The notes under the pieces: model-generated
Seen by the model: only the letters and a program-made list of their open reading frames with translations
Databases searched by the model: none
What the model was told of the DNA's origin: nothing
Program-made: the position numbers and the translations under genes
Shown here: one piece after another, positions 21,579 through 29,856 of the stretch
Numbering within the stretch: the stretch's first letter is position 1
Layout: each line of letters begins with the position of its first letter
Assembly: GCA_900545185.1 (NCBI GenBank)
Contig: UQYH01000011.1
Location: 1 to 31,196, forward strand
Reading direction: 5' to 3'
Length of the DNA stretch: 31,196 bases
Origin: an uncultured Eubacteriales bacterium
GTDB lineage: Bacteria; Bacillota; Clostridia; UBA1381; UBA9506

Positions 21579-23951
21579 TTACCGCAAAACGGCGCCCAGT
21601 TCTTTTTCCAGTGCGGCCAATATATTTTGTACGGTTTCGTTCACTTCGGCATCGGTCAGGGTTTTATCCATAGATTGCAGCTTCAGCGAATACGCCATTG
21701 ATTTTTTATGCTCCGGCACCTGTTTGCCCTTGTATACATCGAACAGCGTCAGGCCTGCAAACAGACTCTTTGCCTGTTTTTTAATCACGCGTTCCACATC
21801 GGCTGCCAGCACGGTTTCGTCTGCCAAAATGGCCAAGTCACGCGTTACGGCCGGGTATTTCGGCAGCGGCTTATAGGTTTTATGATCCTTTGAATAGGTC
21901 AAAAGGTCGGGCAGATTAAGCTGCACGGCGTACACTTCTTTTGAAAGGCCGTAGTTATCGCAAACAGCCGGGTGAATTTGGCCGATGATGCCGATTTCCT
22001 TTTTACCCACACAAATGGAGGCGCAGCGGCCGGGATGGAAGGTGGGGTTTTCACTTTCCGGCAAAAAGCTTGCGCCCGAAAGGCCGACAGCGTCGAACAA
22101 AGCTTCGATAATGCCCTTGCAGTCGTAAAAATCACAGTTGCCGTACATGCCGAGGCTGATTACGCGGCGTTCCTCCGGCAGCGCTTCGCCCTCCTGCGGC
22201 AGATAAATGGTGGCCAGCTCAAAAAGCCGTGCCGACGGCTGCTTAAAGTTTTGGTTGCGCGCCAGCACCTCCAGCATGGAGTGCAGTGCGGTTGTACGCA
22301 TAATGGAATTTTCTTCACCCAGCGGATTGCTGATGGTTACGGCTTTTCGCAGCGGGCTTTCGGCCGGCAGGCAAAGCTTATCAAACAAATTGGGGTTGGT
22401 AAAGCTGTAGGTAACGATTTCGTTCAGGCCGCAGGCGCAAAGAATGTTTTTCACCACATCCTCCAGCTTTTGCGCCGGGGTTTTCACACTGTGCGAGGTT
22501 TCGCCACGCATTAATGTGGAGGGGATTTTATCATAGCCGTAAATACGCAGCACTTCCTCTGCCACATCGGCAAAGCCTTCCACATCCGCACGATAGGAGG
22601 GCGGCGTAACGCTGTTTTCGGTCACTTCAAAATCCAATGCGCGCAGGGTTTCTTCCATTTCGGTACGGCTGATGTCCGTACCCAAAAACGCGTTGATTTT
22701 TTCGGGGTCAAAGGGAATGACGTTCGGCTCTTTGGCAGCGCCGCGCACATCAATCATGCCGTCTACCACCTCGCCGCAGCCAAGCTCCTCAACCAGTTCA
22801 CAGGCGCGGAGCAATGCCGGTTCGGTGTTTTCGGGGTCAAGCCCTTTTTCGTATCGAGCCGAGCTTTCGGTTCTAAGTCCCAGCTTGCGCGCGGTTTTAC
22901 GCACCATGGGGGCGCAGAAGGTGGCCGATTCAAACAAAATGGTGGGTGTATCATCTTCAATTTCGGAATTTTGGCCGCCCATAACACCGGCTACGGCTAC
23001 GGGCTTTTCGCCGTCGCAAATCATCAGCATGGTTTCATCCAGTGTGCGCTCCACATCATCCAGCGTGGTGATTTTTTCACCGGGGTGTGCACGGCGTACG
23101 CAGATGGACGCGCCCTTTACATGGCGCAGGTCAAACGCATGCATCGGCTGACCGTATTCCAGCATAATATAATTGGTAATATCTACAATGTTGTTGATGG
23201 AACGGATGCCGCAGGCCTTTAAGCGGTGCTGCATCCATAAGGGCGAAGGGCCGATTTTGACGTTTTTAACGATTTTGCCGCAATAGCGTAGGCAGCCCTC
23301 TTTATCCTCAACCGAAATTTTGACATAGTCGTTTGCATCGCCGCCGCAGCCTTTTACAACCGGCTTTTTCAGGTGGAACGGCTTATGGAAGGTTACGGCC
23401 GTTTCGCGCGCCAAGCCGATGATGGAAAGGCAATCCGGGCGGTTGGAGGTAATTTCAAAATCTACAATATTTTCATTCAGGTTAAACACGTCGCGGATGT
23501 CGGTACCCGGCTTTAGGTCGTCGTCCAAAATTAAAATGCCGTATTCGGCATCGGGAAAGTCGTGCTCGTCCATGCCCAGCTCCTCATATGAGCAGAGCAT
23601 ACCGGCCGATTCCACACCGCGCAGTTTGCCGGTTTTAATTTTTGTGCCGTTTGGCAGCACGGCGCCGTCCAGCGCAACGGGTACGGTTTGACCCGGCTTA
23701 ACGTTGGGTGCGCCCGTTACGATTTGCAGGGTTTTTTCGCCCACATTGACGCGGCAAACCACCAGCTTATCGGCATCCGGGTGGGGGGTGATTTCCTCAA
23801 TTTTGCCGACAACAACGTTTAACAGGTTTTCGCCGGGGTTTTCAACGCCCTCTACCTTCGAGCCTGTCATTGTCATGGCGTGGTTATATTCTATCGGCGT
23901 AATGCCGGTTATATCGGTATAGTCATTCAGCCAACTCATGGGTAATTTCAT
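21579..23951 (-). CDS. pheT: Phenylalanine-tRNA ligase beta subunit
   Basis: 790 residues, the usual bacterial length. Starting with MKLPMSWLNDY, it has a tRNA-binding OB domain at about 40-150, a B3/4 editing domain with YGQPMHAFDL and GVMGG, a B5 domain, a catalytic-like domain (NPLGEENSIMRTTALHSML) and a C-terminal anticodon-binding FDX-ACB domain (YPAVTRDLAILADETV). It pairs with PheS in an alpha2-beta2 enzyme that charges tRNA-Phe and edits mischarged tyrosine. GGAGACGTACACC precedes the ATG. It starts 24 bases after pheS and shares its T-box leader. Confidence 0.97.
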   Translation of the reverse strand: MKLPMSWLNDYTDITGITPIEYNHAMTMTGSKVEGVENPGENLLNVVVGKIEEITPHPDADKLVVCRVNVGEKTLQIVTGAPNVKPGQTVPVALDGAVLPNGTKIKTGKLRGVESAGMLCSYEELGMDEHDFPDAEYGILILDDDLKPGTDIRDVFNLNENIVDFEITSNRPDCLSIIGLARETAVTFHKPFHLKKPVVKGCGGDANDYVKISVEDKEGCLRYCGKIVKNVKIGPSPLWMQHRLKACGIRSINNIVDITNYIMLEYGQPMHAFDLRHVKGASICVRRAHPGEKITTLDDVERTLDETMLMICDGEKPVAVAGVMGGQNSEIEDDTPTILFESATFCAPMVRKTARKLGLRTESSARYEKGLDPENTEPALLRACELVEELGCGEVVDGMIDVRGAAKEPNVIPFDPEKINAFLGTDISRTEMEETLRALDFEVTENSVTPPSYRADVEGFADVAEEVLRIYGYDKIPSTLMRGETSHSVKTPAQKLEDVVKNILCACGLNEIVTYSFTNPNLFDKLCLPAESPLRKAVTISNPLGEENSIMRTTALHSMLEVLARNQNFKQPSARLFELATIYLPQEGEALPEERRVISLGMYGNCDFYDCKGIIEALFDAVGLSGASFLPESENPTFHPGRCASICVGKKEIGIIGQIHPAVCDNYGLSKEVYAVQLNLPDLLTYSKDHKTYKPLPKYPAVTRDLAILADETVLAADVERVIKKQAKSLFAGLTLFDVYKGKQVPEHKKSMAYSLKLQSMDKTLTDAEVNETVQNILAALEKELGAVLR

Positions 23952-23975
23952 GGTGTACGTCTCCTTTCTTATCGT

Positions 23976-24998
23976 TTAAAACTGATTTAAAAACCGCAGG
24001 TCGTTTTCGTATAAAAGGCGCATATCATCAATATTCATGCGGCGCATAACAATACGCTCCAGTCCCAGGCCGAAGGCAAAGCCGCTGTAAATGCTTGTAT
24101 CGATGCCGCAGCGCTCCAGCACCTTGGGGTGCACCATACCGGCGCCCAAAAGCTCGATAAAGCCTTCGCCCTTGCACACACGGCAGCCCTTGCCGCCGCA
24201 GACAAAGCACGAAACGTCCACCTCGGCGCTCGGCTCGGTAAACGGGAAGTGGTGCGGACGGAAGCGCAGCACGGCATCATTTCCGTACAGCGTTTTCATA
24301 AAGGTTTCGAGCGTACCTTTTAAATCGCCCATCGTAATGCCCTTATCCACAACCAGGCCTTCAATTTGATGGAACACGGGGGAGTGGGTGGCATCTACCG
24401 CATCGCTGCGGTATACGCGGCCGGGGGCAATGACGCGAATCGGCGGTTTTTGCTTTTCCATTACGCGTACCTGCACCGATGAGGTTTGCGAACGGAGCAC
24501 AACGTTATCATTAATATAAAAGGTATCCTGCGTGTCGCGTGCGGGGTGATCCTTGGGGATGTTTAACGCTTCAAAATTATAATAGTCATATTCAACTTCG
24601 GGACCTTCGGCAATGGAAAAGCCCATGCCGATAAAAATATCCTTAATTTCGTCCAAAACGGTGGTCAGCGGATGTGTTTTGCCGAGCTGCGGCTCACGTC
24701 CCGCCATGGTGACATCCAGGGCTTCGGCCTTAAGCTGCTCGCGCCGTGCGGCAGAGAGCAGTGTGTTTTTCTTTTCGTCCAGCCGCTTTTCAATAAAGCT
24801 GCGAACCTCGTTGGCCAGCTGGCCGATAACGGGGCGTTCCTCGGTCGAAAGCGCACCCATACCGCGCAAAATGGCGGTCAGTTCACCTTTTTTGCCCAGC
24901 ATGCGGACGCGGATGTCCTCCAGATCCGGCAGATCTTTTGTGCCGGACAAGGCTTCCTCAGCCTTTTTCTTCATGCTTAAAAGCTGTTCCTTCATCAT
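23976..24998 (-). CDS. pheS: Phenylalanine-tRNA ligase alpha subunit
   Basis: 340 residues from the first ATG of an ATGATG pair at 24998, which follows AAAGGAG; the frame extends to 25034 without a site. An N-terminal coiled-coil tRNA-binding region (about 1-85) is followed by the class II core: HPLTTVLDEI, GFSIAEGPEVE, THSPVFHQIEG, RFRPHHFPFTEPSAEVD (motif 2) and GFAFGLGLERIVM (motif 3). A CFVCGGKGCRVCKGEGF insert carries four cysteines, common in clostridial PheS and possibly a zinc site. It forms the catalytic subunit for phenylalanine charging. Expression is governed by the T-box directly upstream. Confidence 0.97.
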   Translation of the reverse strand: MMKEQLLSMKKKAEEALSGTKDLPDLEDIRVRMLGKKGELTAILRGMGALSTEERPVIGQLANEVRSFIEKRLDEKKNTLLSAARREQLKAEALDVTMAGREPQLGKTHPLTTVLDEIKDIFIGMGFSIAEGPEVEYDYYNFEALNIPKDHPARDTQDTFYINDNVVLRSQTSSVQVRVMEKQKPPIRVIAPGRVYRSDAVDATHSPVFHQIEGLVVDKGITMGDLKGTLETFMKTLYGNDAVLRFRPHHFPFTEPSAEVDVSCFVCGGKGCRVCKGEGFIELLGAGMVHPKVLERCGIDTSIYSGFAFGLGLERIVMRRMNIDDMRLLYENDLRFLNQF

Positions 24999-25049
24999 TG
25001 TATAAAAATCTCCTTTCGTTTTTACGTGATTCAATTTGCTGCGTTATAT

Positions 25050-25311
25050 AAAAAAACGCTCATCCCCCAAAAGGGACGAGCGCAGAGCACGTGGTACCAC
25101 CCTTATTCCCGATGCATGGCAATCGGCTTCTTTGGCGCGTAACGTGCGCAGACGGCGCAGCCTAGCAGCATAACTGTTCAGCAGCGCGGCTCCAAGGTGA
25201 AATTTCAAGCCTGCCCTTAACCGGATTTCCTTTCAGCCCGTGAGAAACCCTCTCTTTTTGAGGTGGCGGCGGCTCTACTTTGCCTTTTCGCAGCCTTTAT
25301 TTGTGAATGTT
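25050..25311 (-). ncRNA. T-box leader RNA, tRNA-Phe type
   Basis: On the minus strand the conserved AGGGTGGTACCACG is read at 25103-25090. Its TGGT segment would pair with the ACCA end of tRNA-Phe (discriminator A). A terminator follows: GCGCTCGTCCC pairs imperfectly with GGGGATGAGCG and is followed by TTTTTTT (25083-25050). About 110 bases into the transcript the sequence GAAATTTCACCTTGGAG offers TTC (25201-25199) as the Phe specifier codon, in the usual distance range of stem I. Uncharged tRNA-Phe should stabilise the antiterminator and allow pheST transcription. The specifier choice is tentative because other TTC triplets exist. Confidence 0.93.
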
Positions 25312-25317
25312 TTCTTT

Positions 25318-25346
25318 ATTGTATCATATGTGCTGCCGATTTGCAA
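25318..25346 (-). promoter_or_regulatory. Promoter of the T-box-pheST transcript
   Basis: On the minus strand TTGCAA (25346-25341) is followed after exactly 17 bases by TACAAT (25323-25318). The start point would be near 25311, giving a leader of about 310 bases before pheS. Confidence 0.85.
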
Positions 25347-25464
25347 GGGGGTTCAAAAAATTTTTTAAGCTGTCCGGGCATTTGGTTTTACAAAGCGTTT
25401 TACCGATTTTTTGAGAAAAACAAAAACTGTCGCACGTTCTAAAAAAGTGACACCGGACTTTACA

Positions 25465-25493
25465 TTGCCTGTGCCGCCGTTTTATGATATACT
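25465..25493 (+). promoter_or_regulatory. Promoter of the gene at 25547
   Basis: TTGCCT (25465-25470) and TATACT (25488-25493) are 17 bases apart, about 55 bases before the ATG. It is divergent from the pheST promoter, with about 120 bases of AT-rich sequence between them. Confidence 0.65.
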
Positions 25494-25546
25494 GCAAAAA
25501 AACATAAGCTGCAAGGCGGTTTGCAGAATCGGGAGGCAACCCAATT

Positions 25547-25834
25547 ATGGATCATTCACAAATGTATGCAGGCGGCATGGTGATAACCGCCGATGCGGAA
25601 AACACGCAGGCAGGGGCGCAATCCGTTTGCCTGATAGGCAGCTTGTGGCGCGGCAATCAATTTTTGGGTGTTCGCGCGGCAAGCGTTCATCTGTACGGGA
25701 AGGAAAAAAAGACCCTGAGCCTGGCGTTTGAAAACGTAAGCGCAGGCGATCGGGTTGAAATTTCCGCTTGGGACAGCCCGACAGGCTGTAAGCTATACAG
25801 CCGCGGTATAACGGTTTATACATGCGGAAGATAA
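25547..25834 (+). CDS. Small beta-rich protein of unknown function
   Basis: 95 residues from the ATG ten bases after GGGAGG. The sequence alternates hydrophobic and polar residues (SVCLIGSLWRGNQFLGVRA, then KTLSLAFENV, then DRVEISAWDSPTG) as in an immunoglobulin-like beta sandwich. The general pattern, a strand with A/G-Y/W-R-NG-x-L followed by V-x-x-W, resembles the C-terminal domain of the large protein ending at 16043 and the tail domains of many clostridial secreted proteins. It has no signal peptide. It could be an intact cytosolic domain protein with its own promoter, or a surviving C-terminal piece of a larger surface protein. It lies 92 bases upstream of another damaged surface-protein gene, which favours the second view. 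Confidence 0.6.
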   Translation: MDHSQMYAGGMVITADAENTQAGAQSVCLIGSLWRGNQFLGVRAASVHLYGKEKKTLSLAFENVSAGDRVEISAWDSPTGCKLYSRGITVYTCGR

Positions 25835-25925
25835 AAAGCAGTGGGGAAGGCAGCAGAATGCAGGATATGAACCCCGATTTTTACAACCGCTTATTTTTAA
25901 TACAACATAAGAAAGGATGACTCGC

Positions 25926-27854
25926 ATGAAAAAATTAATATCCCTTGCACTGGCGTGCAGCTTTATGATGGCCGCGGCGGTTATGCCCATGACCGGAGCG
26001 GCGGCCGAAATGCAGGTAATTGATTTTAGCGCCGCAGAAGGCGCAAGCTATGGCGGCACAATTGCGGCGGATGCCGCAACCCAAAACCCCTGTTTGGCTG
26101 TTGCAGAGGACGAGACGGCAAGTATCACCTTTGATGAAACGGCCGCCACGGTGGATTTTAAGCTGAAATCGGCCGACAGCGCCAAACCGGTTACGGTAAC
26201 GCTGGGTTCGGACGTGCTTACCTTTACCGGCGATGCGGTTACCCTTGGCGAGACACCTATAAGCTTTGTGGCCGGACTTTGGTACAATTTACGTGTAACG
26301 GCTGCCGGGAGCGGCGCGGTTTTGTACATTGACGGTGTGCAGATGGGAACGCTCGCCGGAACGGACGCAGGCTTTACGGCTCTCGGTATCAGCGGTGCTG
26401 CCTATGTGGATGACGTAATCGCCTATACCGCCGCAGATAGGTATCGCCCCGTGACCTTTACGTTTTCGGCTAAAATGCCCGAAGAAGAGGACGGTTATCT
26501 GCGTTTTTGCGGCCGACATGCAAACGGCCCTTCGGGTGCGGCCAACAATAATCTGACATCTGATTTTGAAAAGAACTTTATCATTTTAGAAAAGGGCGAA
26601 ATCAGAGCGCAGCAGCGGTCAACCAATGCACGCAGCACACTTTTGGGCAGCTATGTGCCCGGCGAATGGAATCATTTTGCGGTTACGTATTATCCGGGCA
26701 TGCAGACGAACCGTGTGGATATTCGCATAAACGGTCAATTTGTTCGCACAAGCGGCAACATTCCAAGGGCTTGGTCCGGTGCGCTGATGCTGGCCGGAAG
26801 CGCGGTTAAGCTGCAAACCATCGAAGAATTTATTCTGTATTATTATAATGCGTCAGATACTGCACAGCCCGTTGGCAGTACAGTGCTTTTGGATAACTTT
26901 AACGTGATTGCAGGGTATTATGATGCGCCGGAGCAGCCGAGTCTTTCATACAGCGGCACAGATCTTGTGATTGACAATAAAGAGGTTATTATGTTTACCG
27001 CTAAAACAGCGGTCGATTTGAAAGCGCAGCTGCAAGAGGGGGCAAACGGAACGGTTAGCATCTATCAGGACGACAGCTTTACGGCAGAAGCCACGGGAAA
27101 TGTGGCCGCAGGCAACAAAATTGTTGTGCAAAAGGGCGATCTGTTTGCATATTACACAGTAACAGAACCAAAGCTTACCATTACCCAACGGGAAACCGTG
27201 AAAAATCACAGGCCGATTTTGCGGCTGATGGCGCAGCTGGATAAAACAAACGCCGCGGACGGCACACCGCGCGGCAATGAACTGCAATATATCGATAAAC
27301 GGATGACACAGCCTTTGGAGGCCACAGAGGACATGATGGCCGATAACTATCAGCTTGCGCGGCTGATTATCTCTAACATATTAAGCGATGTTTTGCCGCC
27401 GGAGCTGCACTGTGCGTTTTGCAGCTTAAACGGCGCCTTTTGCGGTATTGTCAATACCGTCCGCAAGGAGGGCAGCGGCGATAAAATTAAGCAGGCGCTT
27501 TTGCAGCACATTTTTGAAGTCAATCTGCATCAGGCCAGACCGCAGATTCAAACGGCCAAGTGTCTTGTGTATGACGTGATGGGCTGTGTGATGAAGGTGC
27601 TGAACGATATTGGTGATTTGGATGGCAACAACGTTTTTGAGCAGTTTAAGGTGTTTGAAAGAATTGACAGGTGTAAAACGGTGCTTTCCATTCAAAAGGA
27701 ATTAACGGATATTTTTAAAAAGATTTGTGAAAACAGTATGAATGAAAGTGTTGAAAAAATGCATCGGCTGATTGAAGGCGTTAAAACTTTTGTCGGCAGT
27801 TATTATGATGACCCGAATTTATCCTGCGAGGTCATTTCCGATCTTTTAAAATGA
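25926..27854 (+). CDS. Chimeric ORF: secreted LamG-like N-terminus fused to AraC-regulator fragment
   Basis: 642 codons from the ATG at 25926, eight bases after AAAGGA; an ATG at 25917 overlaps that site. Residues 1-28 are a clear signal peptide (MKKLISLALACSFMMAAAV..., cut after AAA). About 400 residues of beta-rich secreted protein follow, with two concanavalin/LamG-like stretches (YVPGEWNHFAVTYY, VDIRINGQFV) and an Ig-like domain ending near YYTVTEPKL (nt 27180). After about nt 27300 the character changes to helical, cytoplasmic sequence (QKELTDIFKKICENSMNESVEKM, then YYDDPNLSCEVISDLLK) that matches the linker and the first turn of an AraC-family DNA-binding domain. A signal peptide on a transcription factor makes no sense in one polypeptide. 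The frame stops in the middle of the AraC domain, which continues in the -1 frame. Probably a deletion fusion of two genes and non-functional as a whole. Confidence 0.65.
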   Translation: MKKLISLALACSFMMAAAVMPMTGAAAEMQVIDFSAAEGASYGGTIAADAATQNPCLAVAEDETASITFDETAATVDFKLKSADSAKPVTVTLGSDVLTFTGDAVTLGETPISFVAGLWYNLRVTAAGSGAVLYIDGVQMGTLAGTDAGFTALGISGAAYVDDVIAYTAADRYRPVTFTFSAKMPEEEDGYLRFCGRHANGPSGAANNNLTSDFEKNFIILEKGEIRAQQRSTNARSTLLGSYVPGEWNHFAVTYYPGMQTNRVDIRINGQFVRTSGNIPRAWSGALMLAGSAVKLQTIEEFILYYYNASDTAQPVGSTVLLDNFNVIAGYYDAPEQPSLSYSGTDLVIDNKEVIMFTAKTAVDLKAQLQEGANGTVSIYQDDSFTAEATGNVAAGNKIVVQKGDLFAYYTVTEPKLTITQRETVKNHRPILRLMAQLDKTNAADGTPRGNELQYIDKRMTQPLEATEDMMADNYQLARLIISNILSDVLPPELHCAFCSLNGAFCGIVNTVRKEGSGDKIKQALLQHIFEVNLHQARPQIQTAKCLVYDVMGCVMKVLNDIGDLDGNNVFEQFKVFERIDRCKTVLSIQKELTDIFKKICENSMNESVEKMHRLIEGVKTFVGSYYDDPNLSCEVISDLLK

Positions 27855-28291
27855 ATCAGAGCTATTTATCCACCATGTTTCGCAAATATGCCAATCAGGG
27901 ACTTTTGGAATATATTGTGAAGCTGCGCGTGGAAAAGGCAAAGCAGCTTTTGGAGGAAACCGACGTAACCTGGGCCTGCTTTGTGGATTACGGTGTGAAA
28001 AAGCAAGAGATGATTCGGACGTATAACGGCTGCATTAATTCTTTGGCGCGCCATTGGCGGCAGGATTACGGTCTGCCCCGTGACAGAAATTTGGGCTATG
28101 GCAGCCGCATTATTGCCATGGCAGGCGCATCAAGGTATGCAAACTGTATCGGTATTCCCACGGCGCTTTTAGAAAGCTCCTGGCAGCAGAAATACACGAC
28201 CGATACCGAAATGTACGGCCCGGTGACAAACGCCATAAGCGCCGAATATTTCGGTAATATGGCGCTGCGGCTGGCAAAGGAATATTTATAA
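27851..28291 (+). pseudogene. AraC HTH fragment fused to an unrelated C-terminal fragment
   Basis: 146 codons that overlap the previous stop by four bases (ATGA). Residues 1-38 continue the AraC domain exactly: MNQSYLSTMFRKYANQGLL, then IVKLRVEKAKQLLEETDVT. The second helix-turn-helix that should come next is absent. From about residue 40 (nt 27970) the sequence is a different protein, beginning ACFVDYGVKKQEMIRTYNGC and ending in ALLESSWQQK...LAKEYL. That piece looks like the C-terminal end of a hydrolase-type protein, perhaps a peptidase, but I do not recognise it firmly. There is no ribosome site. A strong terminator follows the stop. The whole is best read as a gene remnant. Confidence 0.6.
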
Positions 28292-28311
28292 ATTGTCAGG
28301 TATAACTACAA

Positions 28312-28361
28312 TAAGCGGAACCTGCTGCCTACAGAAGCAGGTTCCGCTTAATTTTTTTTTG
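28312..28361 (+). terminator. Strong intrinsic terminator after the mosaic locus
   Basis: TAAGCGGAACCTGCT (28312-28326) pairs perfectly with AGCAGGTTCCGCTTA (28336-28350), loop of nine bases, followed by ATTTTTTTTT. The 115 bases from here to the end of uxaA hold no gene; they begin with a TGTAGGGG motif. Confidence 0.92.
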
Positions 28362-28476
28362 TAGGGGATACAATCCTTCGCCGAAACACCCTTTGACGGG
28401 ACTTTCGGCCTTTAAAGGGTCTAACCATTGCTGTTTTTGTGCGAAAAATCATCATTTGCGGCGCACATAAAACCCT

Positions 28477-29856
28477 TTACAAGGTTACGCCGTCTTTAAA
28501 GATGGAGATTTCGCGGTAACCGTTTTTCTCGTTTTTGGTTTGCGTACCGTCAGCAACCGATACAACATAGCAAAATAGCTCTTCGCTTAATTCGTCCATG
28601 CTTGTGCCGCTTAAAAGCCGTCCGGCATCAAAATCGATCCAATTGGCTTTTTTAGCCGCCAAGGCCGAATTGGTGGAAAGCTTAACGGTGGGCACCGGTG
28701 CGCCGAGCGGCGTGCCGCGGCCGGTGGTAAACAAAATAAGGTGTGCGCCTGCCGCTGTTAAATTTGTTACGGCTACCATATCATTTCCCGGTCCGTTTAA
28801 CAGGTTAAGCCCCGGTTTTTGCAGCGTATCGCCGTAATCCAGCACGTCCACAACCTTGGAGGTGCCGCCTTTTTGTACGCAGCCCAGCGATTTTTCCTCC
28901 AGTGTGGTAATGCCGCCTGCCTTGTTGCCGGGCGACGGATTTTCGTATATCACCTGATTATGCCGTGTAAAATATTCTTTAAAACGGTTGATTAAATCGA
29001 CGGTTTTATCAAACACGGCGCGGTTTTCGCAGCGTTCCATCAAAAGCGTTTCGGCGCCGAACATTTCGGGCACCTCGGTCAGCACGCTGGTGCCGCCGCA
29101 GGCGATTAACCGATCGGAAAAGCGGCCGACCAGCGGATTGGCCGTGATGCCGCTGTAGCCGTCACTGCCGCCGCATTTTAGGCCGACCTTCAGTTCTGAG
29201 ACGGGGATCGGCTCACGCGTGAAGCCGTCTGCATAGGCGCGCAGCTCCGCAATCAGGCGCGCGGCCTCGCTTTCTTCATCCTCGGCCTCTTGCGAATTTA
29301 AAAATTTAACGCGGTTGGGGTCATATTCACCCAGCACAGATTGAAAAACACCGATGTTGTTATTTTCGCAGCCCAGTCCCAGCACTAAAACACCGCCTGC
29401 GTTGGGGTGATTTACCAAGCCGCGGAGTGTTTTTTGCGTAATCTCCTGGTCGCCCCCCAGCTGTGAGCAGCCGAAGGGATGCGGCAGCGCAAGGCAGCCG
29501 CACCGTGCGGCGATGCGCTCTGCCGTTTTATTGACGCAGCCAACGGTGTTGATAATCCAGATATCATTACGGATTCCCACCGAGCCGTCCGCACGGCGAT
29601 AGCCCATAAACGTCGGCACCTCGCCCGGTGCGGCAGTTTCGGTAAAGTGCGGCTCGTAGGTATAATGCAGCAGCTCACCCAGCGCGGTTTTGACGTTGTG
29701 CGTGTGCACATGCTCGCCGCGGTGAATATCACGGGTGGCGATGCCGATGGGGAACCCGTATTTAATGATTTTGCTGCCGGCCGGAATATCACACAGGGCG
29801 TATTTATGGCCGTCCTCTAAGTGGATATCGACGTTATCTGACGGATGAATCTGCAA
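28477..29856 (-). CDS. uxaA: Altronate dehydratase (UxaA family)
   Basis: 459 residues; the E. coli enzyme is near 495. The N-terminal SAF-like domain (1-75) contains CDIPAGSKIIKYGFPIG and GEHVHTHNVKT. A catalytic galactarate/altronate dehydratase domain follows, with GYRRADGSVGIRNDIWIINTVGCVN, HPFGCSQLGGD, LGLGCENNN and KCGGSDGYSGITANPLVG. It removes water from D-altronate to give 2-keto-3-deoxygluconate, an iron-dependent step of galacturonate breakdown. The start lies within the 3' end of uxaB (23-base overlap), so it is co-translated. D-galactarate or other sugar-acid dehydratase activity is possible, but the partner gene fixes the altronate assignment. Confidence 0.9.
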   Translation of the reverse strand: MQIHPSDNVDIHLEDGHKYALCDIPAGSKIIKYGFPIGIATRDIHRGEHVHTHNVKTALGELLHYTYEPHFTETAAPGEVPTFMGYRRADGSVGIRNDIWIINTVGCVNKTAERIAARCGCLALPHPFGCSQLGGDQEITQKTLRGLVNHPNAGGVLVLGLGCENNNIGVFQSVLGEYDPNRVKFLNSQEAEDEESEAARLIAELRAYADGFTREPIPVSELKVGLKCGGSDGYSGITANPLVGRFSDRLIACGGTSVLTEVPEMFGAETLLMERCENRAVFDKTVDLINRFKEYFTRHNQVIYENPSPGNKAGGITTLEEKSLGCVQKGGTSKVVDVLDYGDTLQKPGLNLLNGPGNDMVAVTNLTAAGAHLILFTTGRGTPLGAPVPTVKLSTNSALAAKKANWIDFDAGRLLSGTSMDELSEELFCYVVSVADGTQTKNEKNGYREISIFKDGVTL

